From NCBI GenBank assembly GCA_944472155.2, contig OX235277.1, positions 8,442,804-8,506,803 of the forward strand: a stretch of 64,000 nucleotides of DNA. Reading direction: 5' to 3'. The position numbers and the translations under genes are program-made. The notes under the pieces were generated by a model. It was not told where the DNA came from. It was given only the letters and a program-made list of their open reading frames with translations, and did no database searches. Shown piece after piece: positions 1 to 10,658 of the stretch (within the stretch, counting starts at the first letter, position 1; every line of letters starts with the position of its first letter). Source of the DNA: Trichobilharzia szidati. Taxonomy: Eukaryota > Platyhelminthes > Trematoda > Strigeidida > Schistosomatidae.

Positions 1-1195
1 AGTATATCCATATTCAAGAGGTAAACCCACTCCAATAAATATTTAGACTTCAAATCATCACACCCCATCAGCGCAAAGATTTCAGTTGTTTCAAGTCTTC
101 TTAGACGAGCACACTCTCTGATAACGGATGAGAAAGAAAAAGAAGAAGAAATATCAAACATTACTGAAACTCTCAAGCAAAACAACTACCCAAAGAACTT
201 CATCAACAAAATCAACACTGACATCAAGCATGGTCGAATACGTATTCTGAAAACATGGACATCAACAGTCGTCATTCCATATAGAGCAGAGACGTCAGAC
301 GATATCAGAAGAATACTCAATCAGCTCGACATCAGAGTTTTCTTCAAAATATCAGATACACTTCAAAGCAACCTTGTCCAAATAAAAGACCAAATCCCTA
401 AGGATTCTCTATCTAATTGTGTATATAAAATGAAATGATTGGAATGTGATGCGATATACATCGGACAAACATCTCGAGAAATCAAAATCAGAAGAAATGA
501 ACACCGTAGAGCATCTGTTCGACCACCGACAAATCCAACTGAACTGGAAAAACTTGAAAAATCATCAGCCATAGGCCTGCATGCTATAGAATCAGGTCAC
601 AAAATTGATTTGACAACATTGAAATAATACAGAAAAACTTCAGAAATCACAAAGAACGTCTAATATCAGAAGCACTTCATATCAAGTGGAATCAAAATTG
701 CCTGAATAGGAATGATGGACTAAAACAGAATCTGACCTGGTTACAACACCTCCCTCCCCCATGCAGCGACAAAATCAACACGAATGTGATGTGCAAGTTC
801 GCTACTTTTATAATCTTGCACACTGATCAAATCCAACAATCCACACTTGATTTTGTTATCTTTACCCATTGGCCAACTTGACAACGAAAAATGACCCCAG
901 ACAGAAGAACGATGATCAAGTTAGTAAACTTTGTTTTGATTCCGTAGCAGATGTACTATTACCTTTGTTATTTGGTTTAGTGATCTTCATTGTTATTTTG
1001 ACTTTCAATATGTCCTTTTAACTTGACCTAACTTGTCTATTTTCTCACCCCTTAACTCTTTGTTATATATATGCTGAGATTTTGTAAATTCCGGTTTAAT
1101 AATACTAATTTGATAAAGCTGTTAGCATTAAATAGCGAAACGTCAGTAAAAACAATATTGTTTTGTTTTTCATTCATTGGGAAATACAAAAGCCG
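1..1195 (+). mobile_element. Penelope-like element PLE-1, 3' part (RT C-terminus, GIY-YIG endonuclease, 3' UTR)
   Basis: Degenerate 3' portion of a Penelope-like retroelement. From about position 27 one frame reads through the RT thumb/linker (THSNKYLDFKS, then NYPKNFINKI, which recurs in other PLE copies here). The endonuclease follows, with YIGQTSREIKI at 457 onwards and downstream EHRR. An in-frame TGA at 436-438 lies where the family has a zinc-finger-like Cys (VYKMK-stop-LEC), so one base change broke it. A one-base shift near 609 moves the end of the domain (IIQKNFRNHKERLISEALHI) to another frame. An A/T-rich 3' UTR runs to about 1195 and includes GAAACGTC at 1137. The 5' end lies outside the window. 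An inverted copy of part of this UTR lies at 1690-1840. Confidence 0.8.
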
Positions 1196-1374
1196 TTATT
1201 ATAATGAATATCATATACCCAATGACCAATTTTTTTCAAACTGTTAAAAGTGAACTTGGTTTGGACATACATAATTGAACTATTTTGTCTGTTGGTAGTT
1301 TCAAAGGATTTCGTGATGCGCATCACATAACCCGTATTGATGACATATCTGGCAGCGCTATTATTTTACGTGTT

Positions 1375-1450
1375 CAGAAGATGGGAGATACGTCGTTCTT
1401 TCTGATTTCCCAATGTTACTGCTCCCTTCAGATACATGTGACCAGTTAAA
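1375..1450 (-). mobile_element. PLE endonuclease remnant
   Basis: Short minus-strand stretch resembling the YIG region of the PLE-B endonucleases at 16331-16628 and 21611-21925. The plus-strand reading (ccaatgttactgctccc, then agatacatgtg) nearly matches the same segment at 16600-16627. It is frame-damaged and lies between PLE-1 and the inverted copy of its tail. Assigned by similarity to those two copies only. Confidence 0.35.
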
Positions 1451-1689
1451 AATGCGAAGAGTAATTGTCGACCTTTGATATAGAAACTAATGTCGTTTTT
1501 AAGCTGTTGGCAGCTAAATAAAAGCCGTGACATAGACAGAATAATCTCTTTTTTATAAAACAATTGGTTCCCTTTCTGCATTTAGATAAAGCAATAAAAG
1601 GACGCAATTTCTCTGAATCGTGTATTGTTGTATTTGCGCAAACATTTTGAGCAATCTGATTACACACGGACTAGTCATATGAATATATA

Positions 1690-1840
1690 CGACATTAAAT
1701 GAGAGTTGAGGGATGAAAAATTAGACTTAAGTGAAGTTAAAAGGACATACTGAAGATCAGAATAACAGTGACGATCACTAAACTGAATAACAGAGGTGAT
1801 AGTACATCTACCCTGACTAGTAGCAAACCAAAGTTTACCA
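1690..1840 (-). repeat. Inverted copy of the PLE-1 3' UTR
   Basis: Read on the minus strand, this segment follows the plus-strand PLE-1 tail at about 910-1065 in the same order. Shared blocks include AGATGTACTAT, CAGTTTAGTGATC (GGTTTAGTGATC in the other copy) and ATATGTCCTTTTAACTT, with scattered substitutions. It therefore forms a diverged foldback with PLE-1, the same layout as the better-preserved PLE copies at 16037, 31565 and 48362. Confidence 0.65.
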
Positions 1841-2271
1841 AGGAAGGTTTACTGTGATGTCAAATTGTTTTTGAACGCATAGATATGGTTTAAGCTTCCT
1901 AATTGCTAGGGCTTCCACAAACTTTAGGATACGCCCCAAACACGTTTTATAGATAGGTTTAATAGATGTGTAAACATGAATTTAATGCCTTGTCCCCATA
2001 ATATGTTTCGCAATAGAGGAGCTAGGTCTCCTGTTCCCACCATCAATGGGTTCTGGGGACTCAGTTTGTTTCTGAAGCCATTTAGGAATATGCTCTGAAG
2101 CTAGCCCTCACTTGCAGATATCGATGAGTCGTCCCTATGTTTGTGTGGTCACGTGTACATTTAAATTGGTAAATCCCCTGGGATGTGACACCATTTTTGC
2201 ATGTTCTAAGGACTTAGATGGATAGATATATTGGCTTCACATTCCCAATTATTATGTACAAAGAGTCTCTT
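1841..2271. other. No recognisable feature
   Basis: AT-rich sequence with no long reading frame and no match to the other repeats in this window. Confidence 0.5.
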
Positions 2272-2470
2272 TAACTGGTTACAGGATTTCATCACGAACT
2301 GACATTGGTTAGAGAACCATTGTAAAACTTGCCAGGGAGTACTAAACAGCTGTTTCGCCCTGGTTTGGGACTCTTCGGCGGTACGCACCCACCGGGGTTC
2401 GAACCCAGGACCTTCTGGTTACAAGGCGAGCTCGTATACCATTAAGCCACTGGGACCTGATCCAATGGCC
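2272..2470 (-). repeat. Smalpha-type SINE with decayed hammerhead core
   Basis: Minus-strand copy of the tRNA-headed family. From its 5' end (2470): box A-like tGGCTTAATGGTATACGAGC, then a box B GGGTTCGAACCC around 2398-2410, then the hammerhead region, then the tail ending in the TTGGTTACAGGATTTC block. The core is CCGAAGA instead of CTGAAGA (conserved U4 changed), and the cleavage triplet reads GTT, so self-cleavage is not expected. It is joined head-to-head to the plus-strand partial copy at 2471. Confidence 0.75.
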
Positions 2471-2584
2471 CAAACTAAGACGAAACAGCTGTCCAGTACT
2501 CCCAGGTTTTCCAAATGGTTCTCTAACCAATGTCAGTTCATGATGAAATCCTGTAACCAATCAACCAAATCCCTACCAACCAAT
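2471..2584 (+). repeat. Smalpha-type SINE, 5'-truncated copy in inverted pair
   Basis: Begins inside the stem II loop of the hammerhead (CAAACTAAGACGAAACAGC), continues through the cleavage site and CAGTACTCC, and ends in the family tail (AACCAATCAACCAAATCCC). With the preceding minus copy it makes arms of about 95-100 bp around the tRNA-like head, so a transcript could fold back on itself. Confidence 0.75.
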
Positions 2585-3290
2585 ACCTGAGTCTCTTTAA
2601 CCTCAGAGTTCAATCTTTGTCGAGTTACCAGACTGCTTCGATCACTTATATACGGTGGCGTGTGGGAGAGTGGATCTTGGTGTTCAGACTAATTTATATC
2701 TCCTAATGAACTTGTGTCAGTCGTCTTTCTTCCTCATCAAGAGTGCCTTCAGTGTATATTCACTGGATTCTACTGAAGAGACACCTCACACTAAGCCTTT
2801 TTTGTACCAAACAGGGTAGAAACTGTGTTAATTAAGATACTGTACAATCCATGTGGACTTCCTATAAATAGATCGTTTTATTGATCCATAAGCCTATCGA
2901 CTAAGCAATATGTTTAGGCAAGATAAACAATTATCTTCCTCTTCTACAGACGTAAGTGATATGCTATTTTGAACTTCATTCATTCGATTTAAAATTGATG
3001 TGGCAGAACAAGTCTTATCACTTATGATTAAAATGTTATCAACTTATCTTCGATAAAGTGGTGCATTTTCAAGCAAATATGTTCGCTGTTACTTTGTCCA
3101 AAGGGAAATAAATGTATAAGCTACTGATGTATGGGGAAAAATAAAAATTTAAAAATTCGTTTGATTTCATTATTTTTATAGTGTTCAGTTTTCCCATATC
3201 AGGCAGGGATGAAAAGTCAATGTGAACGGATAATATTCTTTTCAATGACTAACCTGCCTAATCGTACAATGTATATAAATTGACCGCCAA
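2585..3290. other. No recognisable feature
   Basis: AT-rich; no convincing coding frame, RNA gene or family repeat seen. Confidence 0.5.
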
Positions 3291-4318
3291 CATTAAAACA
3301 TCTCATCCAACAGTTGTACGACAATGCTGACTAATGCCAAGTAATCCACTACACGAAGATCACCGAATCCTTCGAAGTGAGGACAGGAGTGAGACAAGGC
3401 TGCCTACAATCTCCAATGATTTTCCTGATTGCAGTAGATTGGATAGTGCGACAAACGGCGGGCAATGAGGAAACAGGCATAAAATGAACTCACACAAAAA
3501 ACTTGGAGGATCTGGACTTCGCCGATGATATATGTTCGATTTCCCACAAACACTGGAAGATATGCAAGTGAAAAGCAAAACGTTGGCCGAAGAATCATCA
3601 AATATAGGAAAGACTCAAGTTGAACATAGAGAAAGAAGAGGTAGATGATAAAGATTCCTAGCCAACAGCAACAGCAACGACAACAGTCAATAATGAGCAT
3701 AAATGGGAGAAATCTGAAAGTAGCAACCTCCTTTACCTACCTGGAGAGCCTTGTTCAAATACATGAGGAACTGATTAGGATATCAAAGTGAGAGGATCGG
3801 GAAAGCAAGGCAAGCTTTCACTACTCTCAAGTCTGTATGAAGGTCAGCATCACTCAGCATCAAAGATAAGATCCGGATTTTCAACTCCAGTGTGAAGTCA
3901 GTCAGTGCTACTATACGGATCAGAGAATTAGCACGTCATGAAGAGCACCTGAAACAAACTATGTAGCTTTATCAGATGGCCAGAAAAGATCAGCAACGGT
4001 GATCTCTGGCAATAAGCGAACCAACCCAGCAGGAACCAATTGTGAAACAAACATGCAGGAAGAAATGGAGGAAACAAACCATCAAGTGAGTGACATCACA
4101 CGCCAGGTCATTGCTCGAGTGGAACCCTCATTAGAAGTGGTGAGTTGGTTGTCATTGCGAGGGTGACATGGAGGAGGTGAAGTGAAAAGGAGACGAAAGC
4201 ATGTGGGCAGACGTAAAGCCAGATGAAAACGTTGGCAGAGAACCAAATGCGATGGAGACGTGCGGCTGAAGCCCCATGTTCCTCAGGAACAATTGAAATG
4301 GTATATGTTTGAGATGGT
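3291..4318 (+). mobile_element. RTE-clade LINE, 5'-truncated and frame-broken
   Basis: Reverse transcriptase motifs appear in shifting frames. Motif B reads VRTGVRQGCLQSPMIFLI, the YADD-equivalent reads LDFADDI at about 3515-3535, then come EDMQVKSK and a CAA/CAG-rich stretch near 3660-3690 coding for Q-rich residues. Further on are SINGRNLK and RIFNSSVKSVSA, and the C-terminal WRRAAEAPCSS block leads to the family 3' end near 4290. Several stops and frameshifts make it inactive. It has the same organisation as the copies at 14605, 33905 and 59128. Confidence 0.8.
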
Positions 4319-4994
4319 GCTAAAGTTTATGTAAGACGTCCTTCAGTTTCTCGGTGAATATCGGACGGCTATTCAACGACAATAAATTTTATATTTTTGT
4401 TGATTTTTTCGAGCACAATTATTAGATAGAAAACAGAATAATACTGTCCAGTGATGCCTATCAAATAAATGAGTGACAGGAAGGCCTTATTTGGCATGTA
4501 TGTGTGTGTTTTTGTGTGTCTGTTTGTGTGAATGTGTCATCCACCTTTGAAAATAATCAACTCAAGTTAGTTTACAAATAGTTAGTGAGGGGAAAAATGT
4601 TGTTTTTCTACATATTTTATTGTTATTTTTTTTGAGTTATATCAGCGACGCCATCAGATGAGTGTGTCTAACACAACTGTTCCTTAGATTTGTGTATGTG
4701 TGTGTGTGTGTATAGATGAGTGAATAGTACTCAGTGACTGACTACAAAATACTTTACTAGAAAAGTGACATCATTTGAAATGAATAACGAGAGTTTGTCG
4801 TGTTGAGTGAGAATAAATTACGCTGAATCATGAATAAGTAGACAATGTCGCCTGTGTCACAGGGAAGAAGTATTGGAAAGCAAGTTTTTTTGTTGTTTAT
4901 TAGTATAGGTATAGAAAGGTATTCATATGGTAGTATAGTTAGCAGGACAACATTCTCTGCAGCATGCGTTCACTCTAAGCGTGTGCTCTGAAAA
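4319..4994. other. Intergenic, GT-rich patches
   Basis: No gene seen. Holds two GT-rich tracts, near 4498-4535 and at 4691-4711. Confidence 0.5.
4691..4711 (+). repeat. (TG)n microsatellite
   Basis: Near-perfect TG dinucleotide run with one interruption. Confidence 0.9.
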
Positions 4995-5504
4995 ATGAAT
5001 GACTGTCCAACGCAAGATTTCTATTTTACGATTTCTATCTTATACATATTGAGTTTACTTGAGAATATTGTTTGGAAAACAGCATTAATTACGTTGGACA
5101 GAAATATTAAGTTCCAACTGACATATAGGCTCCCGGTAAGGACGCTTCGACGACGTCTAAGGATTGATGTGAAACTACTTTGGTTAGAGGTGACTACCAA
5201 CAGCGTCCACAGTACATACTTCATTCCATATGGAATTCATCAGTTGGGTGTACCCACATTCTCAGGGAGTTATTGCGTTCTTTACACTGAGACTGAGACC
5301 CTGTACCCATCATGCAAAACTCTAGAGCATGATACGCTAAGTTATTTTGGTAACGAGAGCCTCTCCTTGCGCAATGCTTATCAGTTGTTATTCATTTTTA
5401 GGTTACCGAATGTTTTCTCTCCGAATTTGCCAAATGGTCCAATGCTCGCGATGTCACTATTAGATGTTTCCGAGTGCTGGTGTTCATGTTTGTTCATCAC
5501 CTGA
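4995..5504 (+). CDS. Unrecognised open frame, 169 codons, doubtful
   Basis: ATG-to-stop frame whose product I do not recognise. It has a hydrophobic N-terminal stretch (FTISILYILSLLENIV), then RTLRRRLRID, and no familiar motif. Its end abuts Smalpha debris. The surrounding region has no other coding signal, so it may be chance or part of an unlisted repeat. Kept only because it is the longest unexplained frame on the left side of the window. Confidence 0.12.
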   Translation: MNDCPTQDFYFTISILYILSLLENIVWKTALITLDRNIKFQLTYRLPVRTLRRRLRIDVKLLWLEVTTNSVHSTYFIPYGIHQLGVPTFSGSYCVLYTETETLYPSCKTLEHDTLSYFGNESLSLRNAYQLLFIFRLPNVFSPNLPNGPMLAMSLLDVSECWCSCLFIT

Positions 5505-6035
5505 ATTCAGTTAGAGAACTATTGGCAACCATCAGGGACTACTGGACACTCACTATTCCACCTGTAGGGATCAAGGTGAGCCCATGTACTAACAAACTAT
5601 GAGTTTTACCTCTTGTCTGTTCGCGATATTTTGTTCGACTGCCAGCCAATGTCACTGGTAAGTATTTGTCCCCACACCCAACCTAGTGGACCGTGATGAT
5701 TACGAATTCTTAGGAGAATTTCAGGTGATTTCATTCTGTAAACAACCATTAGTGAGCAGTAGATTAATTTCTAAGTCTGGTCAGGAAATCGATATGAGTT
5801 AGAGAACCATTGAAAATCAAACAACCTTGGACAGCTGTGTCATCTTAGTTTAGGACAAATCAAGTGACTGCTAGTGACTGGCTGAGTTAACAAAGTTGCC
5901 TGTAATTCTAGTGAGAAGTCATGATGAGTGGGTTTAACTCAATCGGGAGTGAGGACGAACGCTTTCTGAGGAAACTGGCTGGTAGCAGCCATGTTATAAT
6001 CACGAATTGGTAGAAGTTAGAATTCATGCATCATC
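5505..6035. repeat. Cluster of decayed Smalpha-type SINE pieces
   Basis: Minus-strand pieces at about 5505-5720 and 5790-5855 show the tail (TTAGAGAACCATTG) and the leader (ATTTGTCCyCACACCC). A plus-strand leader at about 5885-6035 shows TTCTAGTGAGAAGTC and GAATTGGTAGAAGTTAGAATTC. Orientation flips between pieces, as in the head-to-head pairs elsewhere. No intact hammerhead core. Confidence 0.6.
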
Positions 6036-6194
6036 AGATCGAGTCAAAGTTGCTGAATGGAAGGGGTTAGTGAACTGCTGTTGCGTTCTGGTATGGATTT
6101 CTTGCACACGGAGCAAGCCAAATGAGTAACAAAAAATATATATCTGGCATTCTGTAACGTTCAGTAAGGTACTTCACCTATATGTATCAAAAAA

Positions 6195-6480
6195 TTGGCT
6201 CACTCCCATAAATTTGCAGATTCTTATCAACAGCTGCCTTCTCTGACTCCTCATTGACGACCAAATGACCAGAAAGGAACAAGAAACTGTAGGATCGAAC
6301 GAATTCACGAAATGTTGCTTAGCAAATTAATAGACGACAATGGATTTGGGTTGAATACACTCTTAGGAGATCGTCAAGTGATATCAAGCACTTAGCCATC
6401 GCTTGAGTGAAACCCGAATGGGAAAGAAACGAGTTAGGAGTGAGTATAAGAGTGACTCAGATGACATCGTTTGAGGGGGA
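6195..6480 (+). mobile_element. RTE-clade LINE 3' remnant
   Basis: Weakly preserved order of RTE C-terminal landmarks: LQILINSCL, a short spacer, then SRHLAIA-like and SETRMGKKRVRSE (compare EWNPKGKRRVG at 42330). Heavily mutated. Confidence 0.45.
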
Positions 6481-6649
6481 GATAACAATAGCTTTAATCT
6501 ATACAGTAAGTTTACGCAACATGCACAATTTCTCGCGTAGTTTAATTAGATAATATTTTCCCTTCATCCAGGAGTTTGAAGTACAACTGGCATCTCTAGT
6601 ACATTATGTGACGCAGTGTAGTTCTATCTGAAGAATAAAATAATCCATA

Positions 6650-6740
6650 TATTGTTGGTTTGTAGGGATTTGATTGGCTGGTTACAGGATCTCACCCTGA
6701 GCTGTTTCGTCCTAATTTGAGACTTTTCCTTCAGGTTATT
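6650..6740 (-). repeat. Smalpha-type SINE tail fragment
   Basis: Matches the family tail (TTTGTAGGGATTTGATTGG, GGTTACAGGAT) fused to a piece of the hammerhead region (GAGCTGTTTCGTCCTAATTT). An internal deletion removes the rest. Confidence 0.6.
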
Positions 6741-6762
6741 TTTCTCTGGTACTGAAGAAATG

Positions 6763-7095
6763 AGCAACGATAGGTCAATCGCGATCCCGAATAGCTCAGT
6801 GGTAAATACACTGGCTGCAGCACTGAGTGACGTGGGGTTGAATCTCAGAAGGGACATGAGTTCCTTCAAGGCAGTTACAGATACGCCTTGCTGACTGGTA
6901 AGTGCCAACTAGCACAAAACCTAGGTCGAAGACTTCCTGCCGTTGCCTCTAACTATCCACTATCATCAAATCAATGTGCACTATGATGGTGAGCTACCTA
7001 GAATGATGGCCACATTGCAAACCTGACTAACTGATAGAATTCAGTCTGCGCCAAAGAAAGGACTGCACACGTCACACTAGTTACTAGTGTCCAAT
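6763..7095 (+). repeat. SINE-C, near full length
   Basis: tRNA-like head with box A (AATAGCTCAGTGGTAAATAC) and a box B-like GGGGTTGAATCTC at about 6834-6846. The family body follows (CCTTGCTGACTGG, CACAAAACCTAGG, GAGCTACCTAGAATG, GATAGAATTCAGTCTG). It ends in the palindrome ACACTAGTTACTAGTGT at 7074-7090. Head-body order and boundaries agree with the copies at 18193, 24884 and 63455. Confidence 0.8.
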
Positions 7096-7434
7096 GGAAA
7101 AGGTATGAAATGCGCTTGAAATGTTAATGGGTAAATGTTTTTGTATCCGACTGTTCTGTGTAAAATGTATTTTGACGAAGTGATCATCTTTCCGTTAGAC
7201 ACAGTTGTTGTGTCTACGAAAGAAAGGGGAACCCCCATTCTTTATCAACCTCATTCACCAGATATATGACAGTGGCCCACGTTAAAATATTTAAAGTGTA
7301 AAACTTCGCGAAGCTGTGGAATTGAAGACATGCGTAAGATAAGGTTGACTAATATTAAGAATGACATTTGCGATAGTGGAAGATTAGGTCATATGGCAGC
7401 ACTTGGAGAGCGACAAGACAGTTCACATTGTAGC

Positions 7435-7640
7435 GATAAGAAAACCCTTAAATACCTCGATTTTGAAGGTGATTTATGTTTTATGTCCCTTAAACTCGAA
7501 GATGTACAGTCGAAGACCAAGAAGTTGGCAGTGGAGACAGAGACATAAGTGAACATAGAAAAAACATAGGTGATGCAGATAACCAACCGAAAACAACAAG
7601 CCTTAATCACCCGGAGGTCACTTCGTTCATTAGTCAAGAG
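7435..7640 (+). mobile_element. RTE-clade LINE remnant
   Basis: Encodes LDFEGDLCFMSLKLEDVQSK, matching the LDFADDICLISHKLEDMQAK block after the RT active site of the RTE family, then a broken VNIEKTEVMQITN-like stretch and a short CAA-rich patch. The active-site aspartates are lost (EGD for ADD). Confidence 0.6.
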
Positions 7641-8067
7641 AACACTGTTCAAGCTTTGGACGGTATAGATGAGGGTGTCAAGATCAGACGGGATCAGAAA
7701 AGGACGTGTTGATACCTGTAGCATTCGTCATTGGGAGAAAGATCAATGGTCTTATATAATTCATATTCTCATCTCGTGCATCACCAAGGCATTTCCAACA
7801 GGCGCTAATACCATCTTTTTTAACAACAACTACTGCCCCTTTCATTAATTTCTGAAGGTTATTTGGCCCGTAAAAAATTATCATCCACAAGGAACCATGT
7901 AACGAACCAATTCAGAACATGTCTCCTGAGAAATGTTTGTGGCATGAAATACATATGGATTTGGCATACGTTGAGGAGGCCGGCGAAAACTTAGCATTTG
8001 AATCAACCAGGTCAGAGAACACAACTAAATGACAATCTTCAAGTATTGGTTTTTTAGGGATTTTGTT
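7641..8067. other. No assigned feature
   Basis: A 68-codon minus-strand frame at 7684-7890 contains GAVVVVKKDG. This faintly recalls a gypsy RT segment, but nothing around it supports that. Confidence 0.4.
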
Positions 8068-8187
8068 TGATTGCATAGAGGATTTCATTATGAGCTGACA
8101 TCAGTTAGAGAACCACTGGAAAACCAACCACAGGGAGTACTGGACAGCTGTTTCGTCCTAGTTTAGGACTCTTCATCAGTACGCTAC
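8068..8187 (-). repeat. Smalpha-type SINE, left member of inverted pair
   Basis: Minus-strand tail and hammerhead region (core between 8137 and 8182). Stem II (GTCC...GGAC), GAAAC and GTC are kept, but the first core base is A instead of C (ATGAAGA), which breaks the C3-G8 pair. No tRNA-like head remains; it joins directly to the plus copy at 8188. Confidence 0.75.
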
Positions 8188-8322
8188 GTTTGAATCCCGG
8201 TGGGTGCCTACTGCTGAAGAGTCCCAAACTAGGACGAAACAGCTGTCCAGTGCTCCCAGGTTTTACAGTGGTTCTCTGACCAATGTCAGCTCATGATGAA
8301 ATCCTCCATAAATGACAGTCAC
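8188..8322 (+). repeat. Smalpha-type SINE, right member of inverted pair
   Basis: Starts in the box B region (TTTGAATCCCGGTGGGTGCC), carries a complete hammerhead core at 8209-8252, and ends in the family tail (GTCAGCTCATGATGAAATCCT). Arms with the minus copy are about 100 bp and meet near 8187. Confidence 0.8.
8209..8252 (+). ncRNA. Hammerhead ribozyme, core intact
   Basis: Order of elements: stem I strand TACTG (8209-8213), core CTGAAGA (8214-8220), stem II GTCC/GGAC with a 7-nt loop (8221-8235), GAAAC (8236-8240), a very short palindromic stem III (ACAGCTGT), cleavage triplet GTC ending at 8247, stem I strand CAGTG (8248-8252). The only departure from the classic core is A at position 7, a position known to tolerate any base. 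Stem III of about 3-4 bp without a real loop is the type thought to act best as a dimer. Predicted cleavage is after 8247. Confidence 0.7.
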
Positions 8323-8893
8323 CCAACTACCTTCAGTTTTACTCAAATAAAGTGACTAGAATTAGAAAAAAAATAACTCATACACATGATAAAGTCATAG
8401 TTTCTCATTCTTTAATTACTTTTTTATGTTTTAGATTTAAAAGAGATAAAGAGGGGTGTGTGTGGTAATAAATGGTGGAAAAGCAGAAAAAAAGTAGACT
8501 AAACCACGTATGACCTTTTATTTCAATTGCGCATGAATGATATTTCGACCTATTGTTGTGTTGTTGTCATTGTTTTTCCGAGTTATTTTATTACTCAGGT
8601 GTGGATAAGTAGAAATTAAGTTTTTTTGAGATGAGTAGGCATTTGGAAGTGTGGGTGTGTGTGAATTCCAGAGAAGAGTTGTTCTTAGCCATCTTATCAG
8701 TGTCATAATTCAATCAGCAGTGGACAATAAGGACACGGATAAAATGGTAATGAATAACTGACCTTAATGGAGAAATATGACTATTTTTTTATGAACATTT
8801 TTTTGAACTCAAAATGTGAGATAACAAGATGGTCATAAAACAGGAAAACGAACGAAGTGGAGAAATTCCTTGAAAAATTCCCATTCGAACATT
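8323..8893. other. No recognisable feature
   Basis: AT-rich; no supported gene or family repeat. Confidence 0.5.
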
Positions 8894-9080
8894 AATAAAC
8901 AGAAGACCAGTAGCAGTTCAGCGAAGAGTCTCTTTTATCGGCGGCGAATTCATTTTCATAGCTGTACAATCGCAAATATATATTTATGGTTGTTTTGTAT
9001 GTGTGGGTGTACATTAAATTTGTCAGACGAAAAAACAATTAATAAGTTCAGATGAATTGGATGTTGATATAAGAGGGTAG

Positions 9081-10146
9081 TAACAATAATAATTTGCTTT
9101 ATTCCAAAACAGTACTTGTGATACAGAATGGAATTCTCAGCATTTTTACTACAGTATTGCATCCAGTTAGTACATTATCAATAAATATAATTCTACATAG
9201 ATTAAGGAAATCTCAGTTCATTATGACAACAACATATTGACATGTCGGTAGCAAAGCTAAAGCTGAACAGTGTTTGAAGGTGTTAGAAAAGTAGGTGCTA
9301 CATATTTACTGGCGTAAGCGAGAGAAAGAAACAAAGCAGCACATAACGGAAAAGAAAAGAGAGAGAAAAGGAAAAGAAAGAAAGAAAATGTTGTACCTAT
9401 AAATGATATGAGTTGGAAAGACGAGGTTCAGTTGTTCTACTGACTATTTAATGAATTATAGGTGTCACGCCTAATGCTTTCTTTATCGAACAGAACACGA
9501 GCCAAGTAGGGTATGGTTGAGTTTTTGTACTTGCTAGTGCGAGCATATAGTTTTTTATATTGGCTTCTGGTTTTGCCTGATGAGATGCAAGGGGAGAGTT
9601 GTGAGTGAAGAGGGTGGTGTGAGTCAGATAAAATGGATTTTGCCCATTTTTCACATGAGTCCATGTGCCTGTCAACCAGAATATTAACAAGCTGGTTAAG
9701 TGGCACGTTGCTTACCCTGCTGACAACCTTTAACATCCTGCGTAGTAAGGTGTAGTCTTTCTTCATTAGCCCGGGAAAAACTAAGGGGGGACAATATAGA
9801 ATAGTAGGCAGGATGCGAGAATTAACGAATTGTAGGAGTAAGGGTTGGGTTATACCAGAATATTTTAACTTCTTGATGTAGAAGGTAAGACGGAATATTT
9901 TCTTAAAAATCGCCAAGATATATGAGACGACCAGGAGAGATCAGTAGATAGAATGACGCCTGGGTATTTAATTTCCGACTTGGTTTCTATTTCAGTGCCA
10001 TCTATGTTGCATACCTCGTGAGAGCCAAACAGTTTGTTTAGGTCGGATTTATGCCTGAAGGTGAAATTAACTGTTTGGCATTTGGAGGGGTTTAAAGTAA
10101 GATCATTTTCCTTTGACCATTGGCTGATTTCTGAGTTGTCACAAAT
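9081..10146 (-). mobile_element. LINE-2 (CR1/Jockey-like) 3' part inserted in PLE-E
   Basis: Minus-strand C-terminal half of the LINE-2 ORF. The end of RT reads SQWSKEN and LTLNPSKCQTVNF. The conserved 3' ORF segment, open at 9437-9916, reads FYIKKLKYSGITQPLLLQF, ILPTILYCPPLVFPGL, RRMLKVVSRVS. The 3' UTR ends with TTGGAATAAAGCAAATTATTATTG at the 9081 side. RT motifs A-C are missing because of 5' truncation. Same family as 35784, 55890 and 61266. Confidence 0.85.
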
Positions 10147-10307
10147 GATTGTTTAAAAGAAGAGTTACGTAATAACCTGAATAGTTTGGTGAATGAGTTG
10201 TACTCAGAGTGTACATGGAAACAAAATAACATACAGAATTACACAAGGGTTTTAAGTAGTTAGAAAATAAGCATACAAACAAAAGTTAAGTCAAATCAAC
10301 GGAGTTG

Positions 10308-10658
10308 TTACCATGAGAGTAGAAGTGGTTGAATAATTTTCTTTTGTACGCACAGTTCTGCTTCCTCCAACTGAATGGTTGGGCCTTCTGCAATGCAAAG
10401 AAGACGGAATCGTACTGTCTTTAGAAGGTTGTTCTTCACTCTGTAGATTACTTTGAAGGAGGCGTTTGTTGAGATGGAATGACCAGTGTTGACGAGATGT
10501 TCGATTATTGCACTCCTTATACGGCGATTACTTCCTATCTGCAACCACGCTGGATAGTGTTCTTTGACTCTTTTTGACAGGATGCGCGTTGAACGACCAA
10601 TGTACCTGGCTGGCTCCACAGTAACAGGTGAACTGATATATACACACATACAAAACAA
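10308..10658 (-). pseudogene. PLE-E GIY-YIG endonuclease fragment, 116 codons
   Basis: Open minus-strand frame. VYISS...ARYIGRSTR is the GIY-YIG core, followed by the Arg and EH residues of the family (RVKEHYPAWL), then IEHLVNTGHSI and a C-terminal ELCVQKKIIQPLLLSW typical of PLE endonucleases. The first few residues come from the inverted terminal repeat, so the frame starts at a truncation and is not a complete protein. In a full element this domain would nick target DNA for target-primed reverse transcription. Confidence 0.75.

Noticed and set aside
3360..3700. Overlapping minus-strand frames at 3360-3578 and 3404-3700
   Set aside because: Antisense shadows of the RTE reverse transcriptase.
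7684..7890. Gypsy-type RT hint (GAVVVVKKDG)
   Set aside because: Only one short phrase fits; no active site, protease or integrase sequence nearby.
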